NCBI GenBank assembly: GCA_963974485.1
Contig: CAXBBS010000001.1
Location: 186,001 to 250,000, forward strand
DNA length: 64,000 bases
Source: JAALKW01 sp963974485
GTDB lineage: Bacteria; Pseudomonadota; Gammaproteobacteria; Legionellales; Legionellaceae
Reading direction: 5' to 3'
The translations under genes and the position numbers were made by a program. Positions within the stretch are counted from its first letter, which is position 1; each line of letters starts with the position of its first letter. The notes beneath the pieces are model-generated. The model worked only from the letters and a program-made list of their open reading frames with translations. It was not told the origin of the DNA and made no database searches. Shown in pieces: positions 25,814-33,852 of this stretch.

Positions 25814-26851
25814 TTAAAACTGGTTTAAAAAATTTAAATCATTCTCGAACATCATACGCAAATCAGTGATGCCAAAATAAAGCATCGCTAAGCGATCAAT
25901 CCCCATACCAAACGCCCAACCTTGATGGGTTTCGGGGGATAATCCAACTGATTTTAAAACATGCGGATGAACCATGCCACAGCCTAAAACTTCAAGCCAA
26001 CCCGTAAAACCACAGGCTCTACAGCCTTGGCCTTTACATGGCGTGCAACTGACATCAACCTCAGCGGAGGGTTCGGTGAATGGAAAATAAGACGGTCTAA
26101 AACGTACCTTGCAAGGCCCTTCAAAAAAGAACGTAAAAAAGTCTTGCAGCACGCCTTTTAAACCGGCCAACGTGACATCTTGGCCAATAAACAACCCTTC
26201 GACCTGATGGAACATGGGTGTATGCGTGACATCAGAATCTCGGCGATAAACACGCCCTGGAGCTATCAAACGAAACGGTGGTGTTGCATCAGCTTCTTGC
26301 ATTGCGCGAATTTGGACAGGTGAAGTATGCGTGCGTAATAACGTACCATCACCAAAATAAAACGTATCATGCATCGCACGTGCTGGGTGATGCGAAGGAA
26401 TATTAAGTGCTTCAAAATTATAAGTATCGGTTTCTATTTCAGGGCCATCCACCACATCAAACCCGAGTTTACTAAAGTAGTCAATAATACGATCGCGAAC
26501 TTGCGTGACAGGATGCACGCTACCGCTTTCTCGCTGCCGACCTGGCAACGTCACATCAAGCTGTTCACTCACAAGTTTAGCCTGCAACTGCTCATCTTTC
26601 AGCTGCTCATTTTTTTCGTCTAAAATCGCTTGAATCGCGCGTTTAGCTTGATTGACCGCTTGCCCTACACGTGGTTTTTCAGCGACGGGAAGCGAAGACA
26701 CACCTTTTAGAATATCCGTGAGCTTGCCTTTTTTTCCAAGAAAATCAACACGTATGACATCCAGTGCATCAAGATTAGGAGCCGCGGCAATAGCTTGCAC
26801 GGCGTCTTGTTGTAATACATTAATTTTATCAAGCATGCGAATTTGGTCCAT
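25814..26851 (-). CDS. pheS: Phenylalanyl-tRNA synthetase alpha subunit
   Basis: This 345-residue class II catalytic subunit has an N-terminal coiled coil (about 1-90). The catalytic core follows, with HPVTQVRDRIIDYFSKLGFDV, YNFEALNIPSHHPARAMHDTFYF (motif 2 region), RVYRRDSDVTHTPMFHQVEG and the C-terminal GMGIDRLAMLYFGI (motif 3). It is preceded by a hairpin and T-run and by a short Phe-containing ORF in the gap after rplT. That resembles the position of the E. coli pheM attenuator. Confidence 0.97.
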   Translation of the reverse strand: MDQIRMLDKINVLQQDAVQAIAAAPNLDALDVIRVDFLGKKGKLTDILKGVSSLPVAEKPRVGQAVNQAKRAIQAILDEKNEQLKDEQLQAKLVSEQLDVTLPGRQRESGSVHPVTQVRDRIIDYFSKLGFDVVDGPEIETDTYNFEALNIPSHHPARAMHDTFYFGDGTLLRTHTSPVQIRAMQEADATPPFRLIAPGRVYRRDSDVTHTPMFHQVEGLFIGQDVTLAGLKGVLQDFFTFFFEGPCKVRFRPSYFPFTEPSAEVDVSCTPCKGQGCRACGFTGWLEVLGCGMVHPHVLKSVGLSPETHQGWAFGMGIDRLAMLYFGITDLRMMFENDLNFLNQF

Positions 26852-26854
26852 GCG

Positions 26855-26914
26855 TCAGAAACAAAAAAGGGGCCAGTCCTTGCACATGGCAAAATGGCCC
26901 CTTTCACGAAACAT
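26855..26914 (-). CDS. Candidate phe leader peptide (pheM-like position)
   Basis: A 19-residue ORF, MFRERGHFAMCKDWPLFCF, lies between rplT and pheS. It contains four Phe codons and stops three bases before the pheS ATG. It runs through the hairpin-T-run at 26863-26904, so ribosome position could affect termination, as in the E. coli pheM attenuator. Against it, no clear Shine-Dalgarno precedes its ATG and the Phe codons are scattered rather than consecutive. Confidence 0.35.
   Translation of the reverse strand: MFRERGHFAMCKDWPLFCF
26863..26904 (-). terminator. Terminator or attenuator between rplT and pheS
   Basis: On the minus strand AAAGGGGCCA and TGGCCCCTTT form a 10-bp stem followed by a run of T. 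It would stop transcripts from the infC-rpmI-rplT unit or attenuate pheST. Overlap with the Phe-containing small ORF favours attenuation. Confidence 0.75.
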
Positions 26915-26924
26915 TGGGATTAAC

Positions 26925-27284
26925 TTATAAACCCAGTGCTGCTTTGGCTTGTTGTGCAATCGCTGCAAACGCTTGTTTGTCGCGAACGGCCATATCAGCC
27001 AGTACTTTACGGTCCAGCTCAATTTCAGCTTTTTTCAAACCGTCAATCAAACGACTGTACGAAAGACCGCTTACACGAGCTTCGGCATTAATACGTGTGA
27101 TCCACAATGCACGGAACTGTCGTTTTTTCTGACGACGGTCACGATAAGCATATTGACCGGCTTTAATCACCGCTTGTTTTGCTACACGATACACACGACT
27201 GCGTGCGCCGTAATAACCTTTGGCTTGTTCTAAGACTTTTTTGTGACGTGCTTTTGCTGTCACACCGCGTTTTACTCTTGGCAT
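26925..27284 (-). CDS. rplT: 50S ribosomal protein L20
   Basis: This 119-residue basic protein has the L20 landmarks MPRVKRGVTAKARHKKVL, AKGYYGARSRVYRVAKQAVIKA and RQKKRQFRALWITRINA. L20 binds 23S rRNA early in 50S assembly and in E. coli represses the rpmI-rplT message. The length equals the family norm. It lies 14 bases after rpmI in the standard order. Confidence 0.98.
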   Translation of the reverse strand: MPRVKRGVTAKARHKKVLEQAKGYYGARSRVYRVAKQAVIKAGQYAYRDRRQKKRQFRALWITRINAEARVSGLSYSRLIDGLKKAEIELDRKVLADMAVRDKQAFAAIAQQAKAALGL

Positions 27285-27298
27285 AATTTATTCCTCTC

Positions 27299-27499
27299 CT
27301 AACTACCGTGCAACATACGTTTCGCCAAGCGAGCATCACAAGGCTTCAATGTGCGCGCTTCTACACGTGCATCACGTTTTTTCTTGCTGGTGTGTTTGGT
27401 GAGAATATGATTTCGATTAGCCCCTCGGCGTTTAATCGCCCCACTGGCCATCTTACGGAAGCGTTTAGCTGCTCCGCGATGTGTCTTTAACTTTGGCAT
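27299..27499 (-). CDS. rpmI: 50S ribosomal protein L35
   Basis: This 66-residue, very basic protein starts MPKLKTHRGAAKRFRKMA and contains HILTKHTSKKKRD, both diagnostic of L35. It sits between infC and rplT as expected. The 78-base gap after infC holds no obvious terminator, so it is probably co-transcribed. Confidence 0.97.
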   Translation of the reverse strand: MPKLKTHRGAAKRFRKMASGAIKRRGANRNHILTKHTSKKKRDARVEARTLKPCDARLAKRMLHGS

Positions 27500-27577
27500 A
27501 ACTTATGTAACTCCGCATTAAATCAATTAAATTGATTGGTGTCTGGCTTAATTCGTTAATTAAACAAAACAAACAAC

Positions 27578-28111
27578 CTAGCTTTTTTTAGGCGACAACA
27601 CCATAAGCAATTGGCGACCTTCTCGTTTTGCATGCTGCTCAACCACAGCAAACTCAGCTGTGTCTTGCTTCACGCGCTCGAGAATTTTCATACCAAGCTC
27701 TTGGTGAGCCATTTCACGTCCTCGAAAACGAAGCGTAACTTTGACTTTGTCACCATGTTCAAGGAAACGTGTCAGGTTGCGTAGCTTGACCTGATAATCT
27801 CCTTCTTCCGTTGCCGGACGAAACTTGACTTCTTTTATTTGGATATGCTTTTGTTTTTTGCGTGCCTCAGCTTGTCGCTTGCTGGCTTCAAACAAAAACT
27901 TACCATAATCCATAATGCGACAGACGGGCGGTTGAGCTGTTGGCGAAATTTCGACAAGATCAAGGCCGCTCTCTTCGGCTGCGTGTAACGCGGCTCGTAC
28001 AGATACAATACCGGCTTGCTCTCCCTCAGCATCGATTAAACGAACTTCAGGGACTCTAATTTGCTCATTGATTCGGGCGCGATCACCCTCACGCTTGACT
28101 GGTGCACTAAT
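27578..28111 (-). CDS. infC: Translation initiation factor IF-3, ATT start
   Basis: IF-3 keeps 30S subunits free and rejects non-canonical start codons. Landmarks are ARINEQIRVPEVRLIDAEGEQ, CRIMDYGKFLFE and the C-terminal IKEVKFRPATEEGDYQVKLRN. The open frame has an ATG at 28159. However, GGAGG (28124-28120) lies eight bases before ATT 28111, which gives a 177-residue protein matching family length. An AUU start for infC is known in E. coli, where IF-3 uses it for autoregulation. The ribosome binding site lies in the last codons of thrS, four bases after whose stop the gene begins. Confidence 0.95.
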   Translation of the reverse strand: MSAPVKREGDRARINEQIRVPEVRLIDAEGEQAGIVSVRAALHAAEESGLDLVEISPTAQPPVCRIMDYGKFLFEASKRQAEARKKQKHIQIKEVKFRPATEEGDYQVKLRNLTRFLEHGDKVKVTLRFRGREMAHQELGMKILERVKQDTAEFAVVEQHAKREGRQLLMVLSPKKS

Positions 28112-28115
28112 GGTT

Positions 28116-30044
28116 TTATCCTCCAATTGATTCGACACGACCTTTCGCGTCAATCTCATGTTTTAACTTCAAATTAAAAGCATCCATCGTCATCTGGCCA
28201 AAATCGGTGCCATCATGCGAACGAACGCTGACTAAGTTTTCCGCGACTTCTTTATCACCTATGATTAAGAAATAGGGAACCTTTTGTAAAGTATGTTCGC
28301 GGATTTTAAAGCCTATCTTCTCATTTCTCAAGTCAAATTTTGCACGAATGTGATTTTTTTGCAAAATTTGATACATTTTTTCAGCAAAATCATGCTGCTT
28401 TTCGCTCACCGTAATCACCGCGACCTGCACAGGAGCCAACCACAGCGGGAGCTTTCCGGCGTAATGCTCGATTAACACCCCCATGAATCGCTCAAACGAT
28501 CCTAAAATCGCACGATGTAACATCACGGGCGTTTTTTTACTGCCGTCTTCTGCAATATACTGTGCATCGAGTCGTTCTGGCATCGAAAAATCAACTTGGA
28601 AGGTTCCACACTGCCAAACGCGCCCCAAAGAATCCGTCAAAGAACATTCAATTTTAGGACCATAAAAAGCACCTTCGCCCGGAGCATCTTCCCAGGCAAG
28701 TCCTTGCTCTTTCATCGCGTCAGATAATGCCTTTTCTGCTTTATCCCATACCTCGTCACTACCGACGCGCTTTTCAGGTCGACGTGCTAACCGATACGTC
28801 ATATCCGCAAAACCAAAATCGGCATACACCGATTGGACCAGCACAAGTAAATGAGCGACTTCAGACTGAATTTGATTTTCGGTACAAAAAATATGCCCGT
28901 CATCTTGCACAAAATTACGCACGCGTAATAAACCATGCAACGCACCCGACGGTTCACAGCGATGACAATTGCCAAATTCAGCATAACGCAAAGGCAAATC
29001 GCGGTAGCTTTTTAAACCCTGGTTATAAATTTGTATATGACACGGGCAGTTCATCGGCTTCACGGCATATTCGCGATGCTCTGTTTCGGTAAGAAACATA
29101 TTTTCGTGGAAATTATCCCAATGCCCTGATTTTTCCCACAAAACTTTATCGACCAACTGCGGTGTCTTAACTTCTTGATAATTATATTCAGCCAAGCGCT
29201 CGCGTATATAATGCTCGAGCTCTTGATAAATTGCCCAGCCTTTCGCGTGCCAAAACACCATGCCAGGAGCAATCTCTTGAAAATGGAATAAATCCAATGC
29301 TTTGCCAAGCTTACGATGATCGCGCTTATCCGCTTCTTCTAAACGAAACAAATAGGCTTTGAGTGCTTTTTTATCCGCCCATGCCGTGCCATAAACACGT
29401 TGTAACATGGCATTGTTCGAATCACCCCGCCAATAGGCTCCTGCAAGTTTGGTTAATTTGAACGCCTTTAAAAATGCCGTCGACGGAACATGAGGTCCAC
29501 GACATAAATCTTCAAAACTACCTTGGCGATACAGCGATAAAACTTCGCCTTCGGGAATATCTTTAATGATTTCCGCTTTATAAGCCTCACCCAAGTTTTC
29601 AAAATAGGCAATCGCTTCATCACGTGGCAATTCACGACGGGTAATAGGCAGCGCTTGCTTCGCCAGGTCCTGCATTTTAGCTTCAATACGCGTCAAATCA
29701 TCTGGTGTAAACGGTCGTTCAAACGCAAAATCATAGAAAAAGCCATCATCAATCACAGGACCAATCGTCACTTGCGCTTCAGGAAATAATTCTTTGACAG
29801 CTTGTGCGAGCAAATGTGCAGCTGAATGCCGAATAACGTCAACGCTTTCGGGTGATTTATCAGTTAATATAGCAAGCGTACTATCGGTCGTTATTAAATA
29901 ACTGGTATCAACTAATTGACCATTCACACGTGCAGCAATCGCGGCTTTAGCTAGTCCTGGGCCAATATGTTCCGCCACGGCATGAACTGTTGTAGGGCCA
30001 TCAAATGTTAAGCGTTTACCATCGGGTAATGTGATTGCTAGCAT
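28116..30044 (-). CDS. thrS: Threonyl-tRNA synthetase
   Basis: This 642-residue enzyme matches the E. coli length. It has the N-terminal TGS domain (ITLPDGKRLTF), the HxxxH editing-domain motif HSAAHLLAQAV, and the class II core with the zinc Cys in MNCPCHIQIY, DDGHIFC and RAILGSFERFMG. A C-terminal anticodon-binding domain follows. I chose ATG 30044 instead of the 18-residue longer frame because it starts the TGS domain and has GGAG upstream. A terminator hairpin after tRNA-Val lies just upstream, so thrS expression may depend on read-through or on a promoter I cannot see. The E. coli-type tRNA-mimic operator is not evident. Confidence 0.97.
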   Translation of the reverse strand: MLAITLPDGKRLTFDGPTTVHAVAEHIGPGLAKAAIAARVNGQLVDTSYLITTDSTLAILTDKSPESVDVIRHSAAHLLAQAVKELFPEAQVTIGPVIDDGFFYDFAFERPFTPDDLTRIEAKMQDLAKQALPITRRELPRDEAIAYFENLGEAYKAEIIKDIPEGEVLSLYRQGSFEDLCRGPHVPSTAFLKAFKLTKLAGAYWRGDSNNAMLQRVYGTAWADKKALKAYLFRLEEADKRDHRKLGKALDLFHFQEIAPGMVFWHAKGWAIYQELEHYIRERLAEYNYQEVKTPQLVDKVLWEKSGHWDNFHENMFLTETEHREYAVKPMNCPCHIQIYNQGLKSYRDLPLRYAEFGNCHRCEPSGALHGLLRVRNFVQDDGHIFCTENQIQSEVAHLLVLVQSVYADFGFADMTYRLARRPEKRVGSDEVWDKAEKALSDAMKEQGLAWEDAPGEGAFYGPKIECSLTDSLGRVWQCGTFQVDFSMPERLDAQYIAEDGSKKTPVMLHRAILGSFERFMGVLIEHYAGKLPLWLAPVQVAVITVSEKQHDFAEKMYQILQKNHIRAKFDLRNEKIGFKIREHTLQKVPYFLIIGDKEVAENLVSVRSHDGTDFGQMTMDAFNLKLKHEIDAKGRVESIGG

Positions 30045-30084
30045 ATTCGCTTGTCTCCATCGCCTATGATATTGAGGCGCATAC

Positions 30085-30108
30085 AAAAAACCCTGCATCG
30101 CAGGGTTG
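30085..30108 (-). terminator. Terminator between tRNA-Val and thrS
   Basis: On the minus strand AACCCTGC-GAT-GCAGGGTT is followed by TTTT. It ends the tRNA-Val transcript 40 bases before the thrS start, so it could also act as a leader attenuator for thrS. Confidence 0.75.
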
Positions 30109-30111
30109 ATA

Positions 30112-30186
30112 TGGTAGGCACGAGTGGGATCGAACCACCGACCACCACCATGTCAAGGTGGTGCTCTACCACTGAGCTACGTGCCT
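30112..30186 (-). tRNA. tRNA-Val (anticodon GAC)
   Basis: The minus strand folds into a cloverleaf. The acceptor is AGGCACG paired with CGTGCCT, then A73 and an encoded CCA. The D arm is GTAGCTCAGTGGTAGAGC, the anticodon arm CCACC-TTGACAT-GGTGG with GAC, and the T arm GGTTCGATCC. It is 75 bases long including CCA. Confidence 0.96.
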
Positions 30187-30202
30187 ATATTTAACAGCCC
30201 AG

Positions 30203-30231
30203 ATTATAACGAAAAGATAAAGCTCCTGCAA
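30203..30231 (-). promoter_or_regulatory. Promoter of tRNA-Val
   Basis: On the minus strand TTGCAG (30231-30226) and a perfect TATAAT (30208-30203) are 17 bases apart, ending 16 bases before the tRNA 5' end. Confidence 0.75.
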
Positions 30232-30252
30232 TGCATGAATACAAAACCCCGT

Positions 30253-30300
30253 AAAAAAAATAAAAATAAAAAGGCTGGAACTTCTTCCGTGATTCCAGCC
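30253..30300 (-). terminator. Orphan intrinsic terminator upstream of tRNA-Val
   Basis: On the minus strand GGCTGGAA and TTCCAGCC form a perfect 8-bp stem around a 12-base loop, followed by a 20-base T-rich tract. No protein gene on the minus strand ends here, so the terminator implies an unannotated transcript from 30301-30480. Confidence 0.7.
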
Positions 30301-30405
30301 AGGTTAATGCGAGGTTGGCAGCTATGTGTCAAACCACTGTCCCTTCAAATCAAGCCTATGCAACTCAACTTAAAGCCATCTTCCTATAGCTCCCCCTTAA
30401 AGTCA
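30253..30405 (-). ncRNA. Candidate small RNA, Rsm/Csr-like
   Basis: The region before the orphan terminator has no convincing ORF. On the minus strand it carries five GGA motifs (at about 30391, 30382, 30340, 30294 and 30286). One lies in the hexaloop AGGAAG of a 6-bp hairpin (30374-30391, one G-U pair), and another in the terminator loop (ACGGAAG). Loop-exposed GGA motifs are how RsmY/RsmZ/CsrB RNAs bind CsrA. The 5' end is a guess; only a weak TTTAAG -10 candidate is visible near 30400. The terminator is solid, the family assignment is inference. Confidence 0.4.
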
Positions 30406-30453
30406 ACCCATGATTTCAAAAAGAAACGGAAAGTTTCGCATAGGGCGTTTTGA

Positions 30454-30482
30454 TTGCATGAAAACATCGTATTTGCTAAATT
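30454..30482 (+). promoter_or_regulatory. Candidate promoter giving a leaderless HTH mRNA
   Basis: TTGCAT (30454-30459) and an extended -10, TGC followed by TAAATT (30477-30482), are 17 bases apart. The predicted start falls on the ATG at 30489. Confidence 0.35.
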
Positions 30483-30488
30483 ATAAAA

Positions 30489-30974
30489 ATGAATAAAATA
30501 CAGCTCGCTCAACAATTTTCAAAACGTCTCCATGACGCCATGCATGCAGCAGGTCATCACGCCACGCGCTCGTCCTCCGGTGTTGATATTCATGCGCTCG
30601 TTGAGATCACAGGCTATTCACCTCAAATTTGCAGGAAATATTTACGTGGCGAGGCCATTCCTGAGGCTAATAAATTACTTGAAATTGCTCAGGCTCTTGA
30701 TACCACGGCTGGCTGGCTTCTGTTTGGAGAAAAAAAAACATCGTTTACACCGCCAGAAAATCATGTCCTGCTCAGCAAAACATTGCTGCATTATTTGTTA
30801 ACCCGGGCCGCTCCGATTTATCAAAACGAACCTGATAATCCTGAAGTCCCCGATTTTTTGACATCGCTTGCCGATAACATCAGTCAAATTTCGGCCAATG
30901 AGGCGCAATCCAAAGACATTATTGACCTTGCTCTCTCATCCGCCTCCCGGTTTCAGCAGGTAAAACGTGGTTAA
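30489..30974 (+). CDS. XRE-like helix-turn-helix DNA-binding protein
   Basis: This 161-residue protein has an N-terminal helix-turn-helix segment (LVEITGYSPQICRKYLRGEAIPEANKLLEIAQALDTTAGWLLFG, written here with its key turns), typical of XRE/phage-repressor-like regulators. A helical C-terminal part of unknown role follows. No ligand domain is recognised. The ATG at 30489 has no Shine-Dalgarno within 20 bases, and a promoter-like element would start transcription at the ATG itself. It stands alone between the candidate sRNA region and the TRIC channel gene, so its targets are unknown. Confidence 0.8.
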   Translation: MNKIQLAQQFSKRLHDAMHAAGHHATRSSSGVDIHALVEITGYSPQICRKYLRGEAIPEANKLLEIAQALDTTAGWLLFGEKKTSFTPPENHVLLSKTLLHYLLTRAAPIYQNEPDNPEVPDFLTSLADNISQISANEAQSKDIIDLALSSASRFQQVKRG

Positions 30975-31065
30975 ATTTTGTCAGCCAAATAAAAACGCGT
31001 ATTTTGCTCTTTTTGTGCTAAAATAACGTTCTTCAATATTTTTAAAACCTAACCGGACTGCCCTT

Positions 31066-31743
31066 ATGATGCTCCTACATTATATTTTTCTTATGGGTAT
31101 TTCCGTGGAGGCCGTCAGTGGCGCGATTGCCGCCGGTCGAAAACGCATGGATTTTTTTGGTGTGATGTTCATCGGCTGCATCACCGGTCTCGGTGGCGGC
31201 ACGGTGCGTGACGTCTTATTTAATACACATCCTATTTCATGGGTCGCGCATCCGCATTATTTACTCTACACCTCGGGCGCGGCGCTACTCACCATCTGTA
31301 TTCCGGCGCAGCTCACGCGCGTGACCAAACTGTTTCTCGTGCTTGATGCGCTCGGCCTTGCCGCCTTTACGATTATTGGAACCCAGCGATTGCTAATTTA
31401 TGGTATGCCTGAAGTGGTTGCCATCATGGGCGGGCTTGTTACGGGAATTTCGGGCGGTATGCTACGAGATATTTTATGCAACGATATCCCTGTTGTACTT
31501 CGCGGCGAGTTATATGCGGTGATTGCGCTCGGTGGCGCCGTGCTTTATGTTGCCCTTGAGCATTTCCAAGTGACCCATAGCTGGAATATATTTATTACCG
31601 TTCTTGCTATTTTTCTCGTACGGCTATTGGCTATTTGGCGGAAGATAGAGGTGCCTAAATTTGATTACGCTGAAAGTAGTCTACGCACGCGAAAAAGGGG
31701 CAAAAAACAAGCCCCTCTTCCTCCTGACGAGTCAATAACTTAA
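31066..31743 (+). CDS. TRIC (UPF0126/YadS-type) cation channel family protein
   Basis: This 225-residue integral membrane protein has six or seven helices in an internal repeat. Each half carries the family glycine-rich motif: GLGGGTVRDVLFN in the first and GISGGMLRDILCN in the second. Prokaryotic TRIC homologues form trimeric monovalent cation channels in the inner membrane. The basic tail (RTRKRGKKQ) is cytoplasmic. The last codons contain a hairpin that, on the opposite strand, looks like the terminator of convergent ppa; the two genes abut. Confidence 0.9.
   Translation: MMLLHYIFLMGISVEAVSGAIAAGRKRMDFFGVMFIGCITGLGGGTVRDVLFNTHPISWVAHPHYLLYTSGAALLTICIPAQLTRVTKLFLVLDALGLAAFTIIGTQRLLIYGMPEVVAIMGGLVTGISGGMLRDILCNDIPVVLRGELYAVIALGGAVLYVALEHFQVTHSWNIFITVLAIFLVRLLAIWRKIEVPKFDYAESSLRTRKRGKKQAPLPPDESIT
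31692..31716 (-). terminator. Probable ppa terminator inside the TRIC gene
   Basis: On the minus strand AGGGGC-TTGTTTTTT-GCCCCT is followed by TTTT. It lies 28-52 bases past the ppa stop, within the coding end of the convergent TRIC gene. Confidence 0.5.
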
Positions 31744-32289
31744 TTATGCGGCGGTTGTTTCTTCGGCCTCATAGCGCTCAACACTGCTGATGATTTCTTG
31801 ACGCGCGGCCTCAGGACCTTCCCAGCCATCAACTTTAACCCACTTGCCTTCTTCCAAATCTTTATAATGCTTGAAAAAATGCTCCAGTGATTGCAGCAAC
31901 GACTCAGGTAAATCATGGTGAGTTTGAACATGACGGTAGGCTTTAGATAACTTATCAACAGGCACCGCAAGCAATTTCGCATCCACACCCGATTCATCGG
32001 TCATTTTTAACATACCGACCACACGGCAACGGATCACCGAGCCGCTCACAAGTGCTGTAGGTGCCACAACCAACACATCAACCGGATCGCCATCATCAGA
32101 AAGCGTTTGAGGGATATATCCATAATTTGCAGGATAAAACATCGCCGTTGCCATAAATCGGTCAACAAATAACGCGCCGGTATCTTTATCCACTTCATAT
32201 TTTACGGGCGCTGCATGCATAGGAATTTCAATCACCACATTCACATCGTTCGGTACGTCTCGACCACTTTTCACTGCCAATAAACTCAT
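31744..32289 (-). CDS. ppa: Inorganic pyrophosphatase
   Basis: This 181-residue family I pyrophosphatase has the catalytic acidic motif DDGDPVDVLV and the substrate loop KYEVDKDTGALFVDR, with YPANYGYIP. It hydrolyses pyrophosphate from biosynthetic reactions in the cytosol and is normally hexameric in bacteria with this length. It is separated from the glycosyltransferase operon upstream by 56 bases, so it may have its own promoter. Confidence 0.97.
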   Translation of the reverse strand: MSLLAVKSGRDVPNDVNVVIEIPMHAAPVKYEVDKDTGALFVDRFMATAMFYPANYGYIPQTLSDDGDPVDVLVVAPTALVSGSVIRCRVVGMLKMTDESGVDAKLLAVPVDKLSKAYRHVQTHHDLPESLLQSLEHFFKHYKDLEEGKWVKVDGWEGPEAARQEIISSVERYEAEETTAA

Positions 32290-32345
32290 GTTCCCACCTA
32301 ATTATCACGTTGTAATATTTAATTGCCCGTTATTATGCGTGCATC

Positions 32346-33839
32346 TTAAGTTGAATACAAAACATAATTTGATTTTTTTCCGACAGAAAACGTCTGTATT
32401 ATTTTAAGTTTCGCGCCGGCACACTCAGGAAAGCCAAACACTTCACGCACATTAAGCACCACATAGACTTTTTCTGAATGGTTAATCAAACGACAAAAAT
32501 AGGGAGCATCAGCGAGCGATGCAACGTTTCCGCGTGAATAAAACCATGCTGAATAAGGCGCGGGTTTTTGTGACCAGTAATAAAGCTTCTGGCTCGACGG
32601 ATGTTTACTGCTTTCCCAAGCACGGACCACTTCTTTTTGAGATTTAGAAACCCACTCAGGATGAGCAAAGAAACACCACGTGACCCCTAAAAAAATAATG
32701 CCTATACAAGCTGACAAAATAAGCCATGTTTGTTGTAAGCGCCGCTCTTGCTTTAATTGCTTGGTCATGAGTTCTGAAAATAACAAAGCCAACGGCGGTA
32801 ACACAGGAAAGGCATACGTATAAATAATATTTTTCGACAAACTAAAAAACATCAACGGAAAAAGAATAAACGCCACAAGATAACTTATCCATGCGGATTG
32901 CTTTAAATATATGTATATTTTTTTAGGCATCAAGCTCACACGGTTGGAGACCAAGCCATGAATTGCAGCCGGTGTCCATGGAAAAGTCCCCGCCAGAGCA
33001 TACAACCAAATCATGCCTTGCGGCACGGCATGCACATAGCCATATTTATCACCTTGCCATGATGATTGAAGGTAACGACCAAAATGCTCGCCAATAATAA
33101 AATAATTTAAGAATCCGGGATGATGCATTTCAGCTAAAACATACCAAGGCAAGGCGATCGCTGTGGTGATGAATATTCCAGAAACCCAACGGATATTTCG
33201 AAACATCTCACGCCATTGATTCTGAAAGGCAACCCAAAGCAAAACCGACCCTACGGTCAACACCAAAGCAACCGGACCTTTGGCAAGCAAACCAAGGCCT
33301 AAAGCAACAAAATACAGATGGCTATCTCGGGCACGCTTTTGGGTCATCACCTGCCAAAATGCTATCATGGCTAAGGTCGTTGAAAAAATTAAAGCAGGAT
33401 CGGTCATGACCGCGCCGGCATCAATAAAGAAAAATACCGAAGACGCTAAAGCAAGCACAGCGACCCATGCTTTAGTGTGGCTTTCTTTATATTGATAATA
33501 GACCAGGCCAATACAAACTAACGTAAGCATCGATAATACGAGAGACGACAGCCGTACAACCCCCTCGTTGAGACCAAATAACTTGATAAACCCTGCAGTC
33601 AACCAAAACGAAAGCGGCGGCTTGCCTAAAAAAGGTGTGGTGTAATCCAGCATGGGCGTTATCCACTGCCCAGTTTCCGCCATTTCTCGCGCTATTTCAG
33701 CATACCGCGCCTCCGTGGAATCATTCAGAGGCATCAACGACATACTCACCACACGACAAATCAATAAAAACATACACGTAAGCATGATTTTCTGTTCAAA
33801 ACTCAGCGGTTTTATACTTATTTTTCTTATTAAGTCCAT
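32346..33839 (-). CDS. ArnT-like GT39 lipid A glycosyltransferase
   Basis: This 497-residue polytopic membrane protein belongs to the PMT/ArnT family. The first periplasmic loop has LNDSTEARYAEIAREMAETGQWITPML, where the acidic residues match the catalytic region of ArnT. GKPPLSFWL and many hydrophobic helices follow, then a short periplasmic C-terminal domain. Such enzymes transfer a sugar from undecaprenyl phosphate to lipid A on the periplasmic face. It follows the YdjC-like deacetylase by 13 bases, so with the GT2 gene it forms an operon that looks like Francisella flmF2-naxD-flmK or Bordetella lgm. The transferred sugar is probably an amino sugar. Confidence 0.85.
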   Translation of the reverse strand: MDLIRKISIKPLSFEQKIMLTCMFLLICRVVSMSLMPLNDSTEARYAEIAREMAETGQWITPMLDYTTPFLGKPPLSFWLTAGFIKLFGLNEGVVRLSSLVLSMLTLVCIGLVYYQYKESHTKAWVAVLALASSVFFFIDAGAVMTDPALIFSTTLAMIAFWQVMTQKRARDSHLYFVALGLGLLAKGPVALVLTVGSVLLWVAFQNQWREMFRNIRWVSGIFITTAIALPWYVLAEMHHPGFLNYFIIGEHFGRYLQSSWQGDKYGYVHAVPQGMIWLYALAGTFPWTPAAIHGLVSNRVSLMPKKIYIYLKQSAWISYLVAFILFPLMFFSLSKNIIYTYAFPVLPPLALLFSELMTKQLKQERRLQQTWLILSACIGIIFLGVTWCFFAHPEWVSKSQKEVVRAWESSKHPSSQKLYYWSQKPAPYSAWFYSRGNVASLADAPYFCRLINHSEKVYVVLNVREVFGFPECAGAKLKIIQTFSVGKKSNYVLYST

Positions 33840-33852
33840 CAGGTCCTACTCT

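Noticed and set aside
30045..30084. Possible thrS translational operator hairpin (CGCCT/AGGCG)
   Set aside because: The 5-bp stem lacks the tRNA-Thr anticodon-like loop of the E. coli operator.
30430..30450. GAAA-C-TTTC palindrome resembling a LetA/GacA box for the candidate sRNA
   Set aside because: It has one extra central base compared with the Legionella consensus I recall and lies unusually close to the presumed start, so I do not call it.
30124..30453. A 109-codon open frame across tRNA-Val and the gap after it
   Set aside because: It runs antisense through the tRNA and its composition is not protein-like; the region is better explained by the tRNA, its promoter and the orphan terminator.
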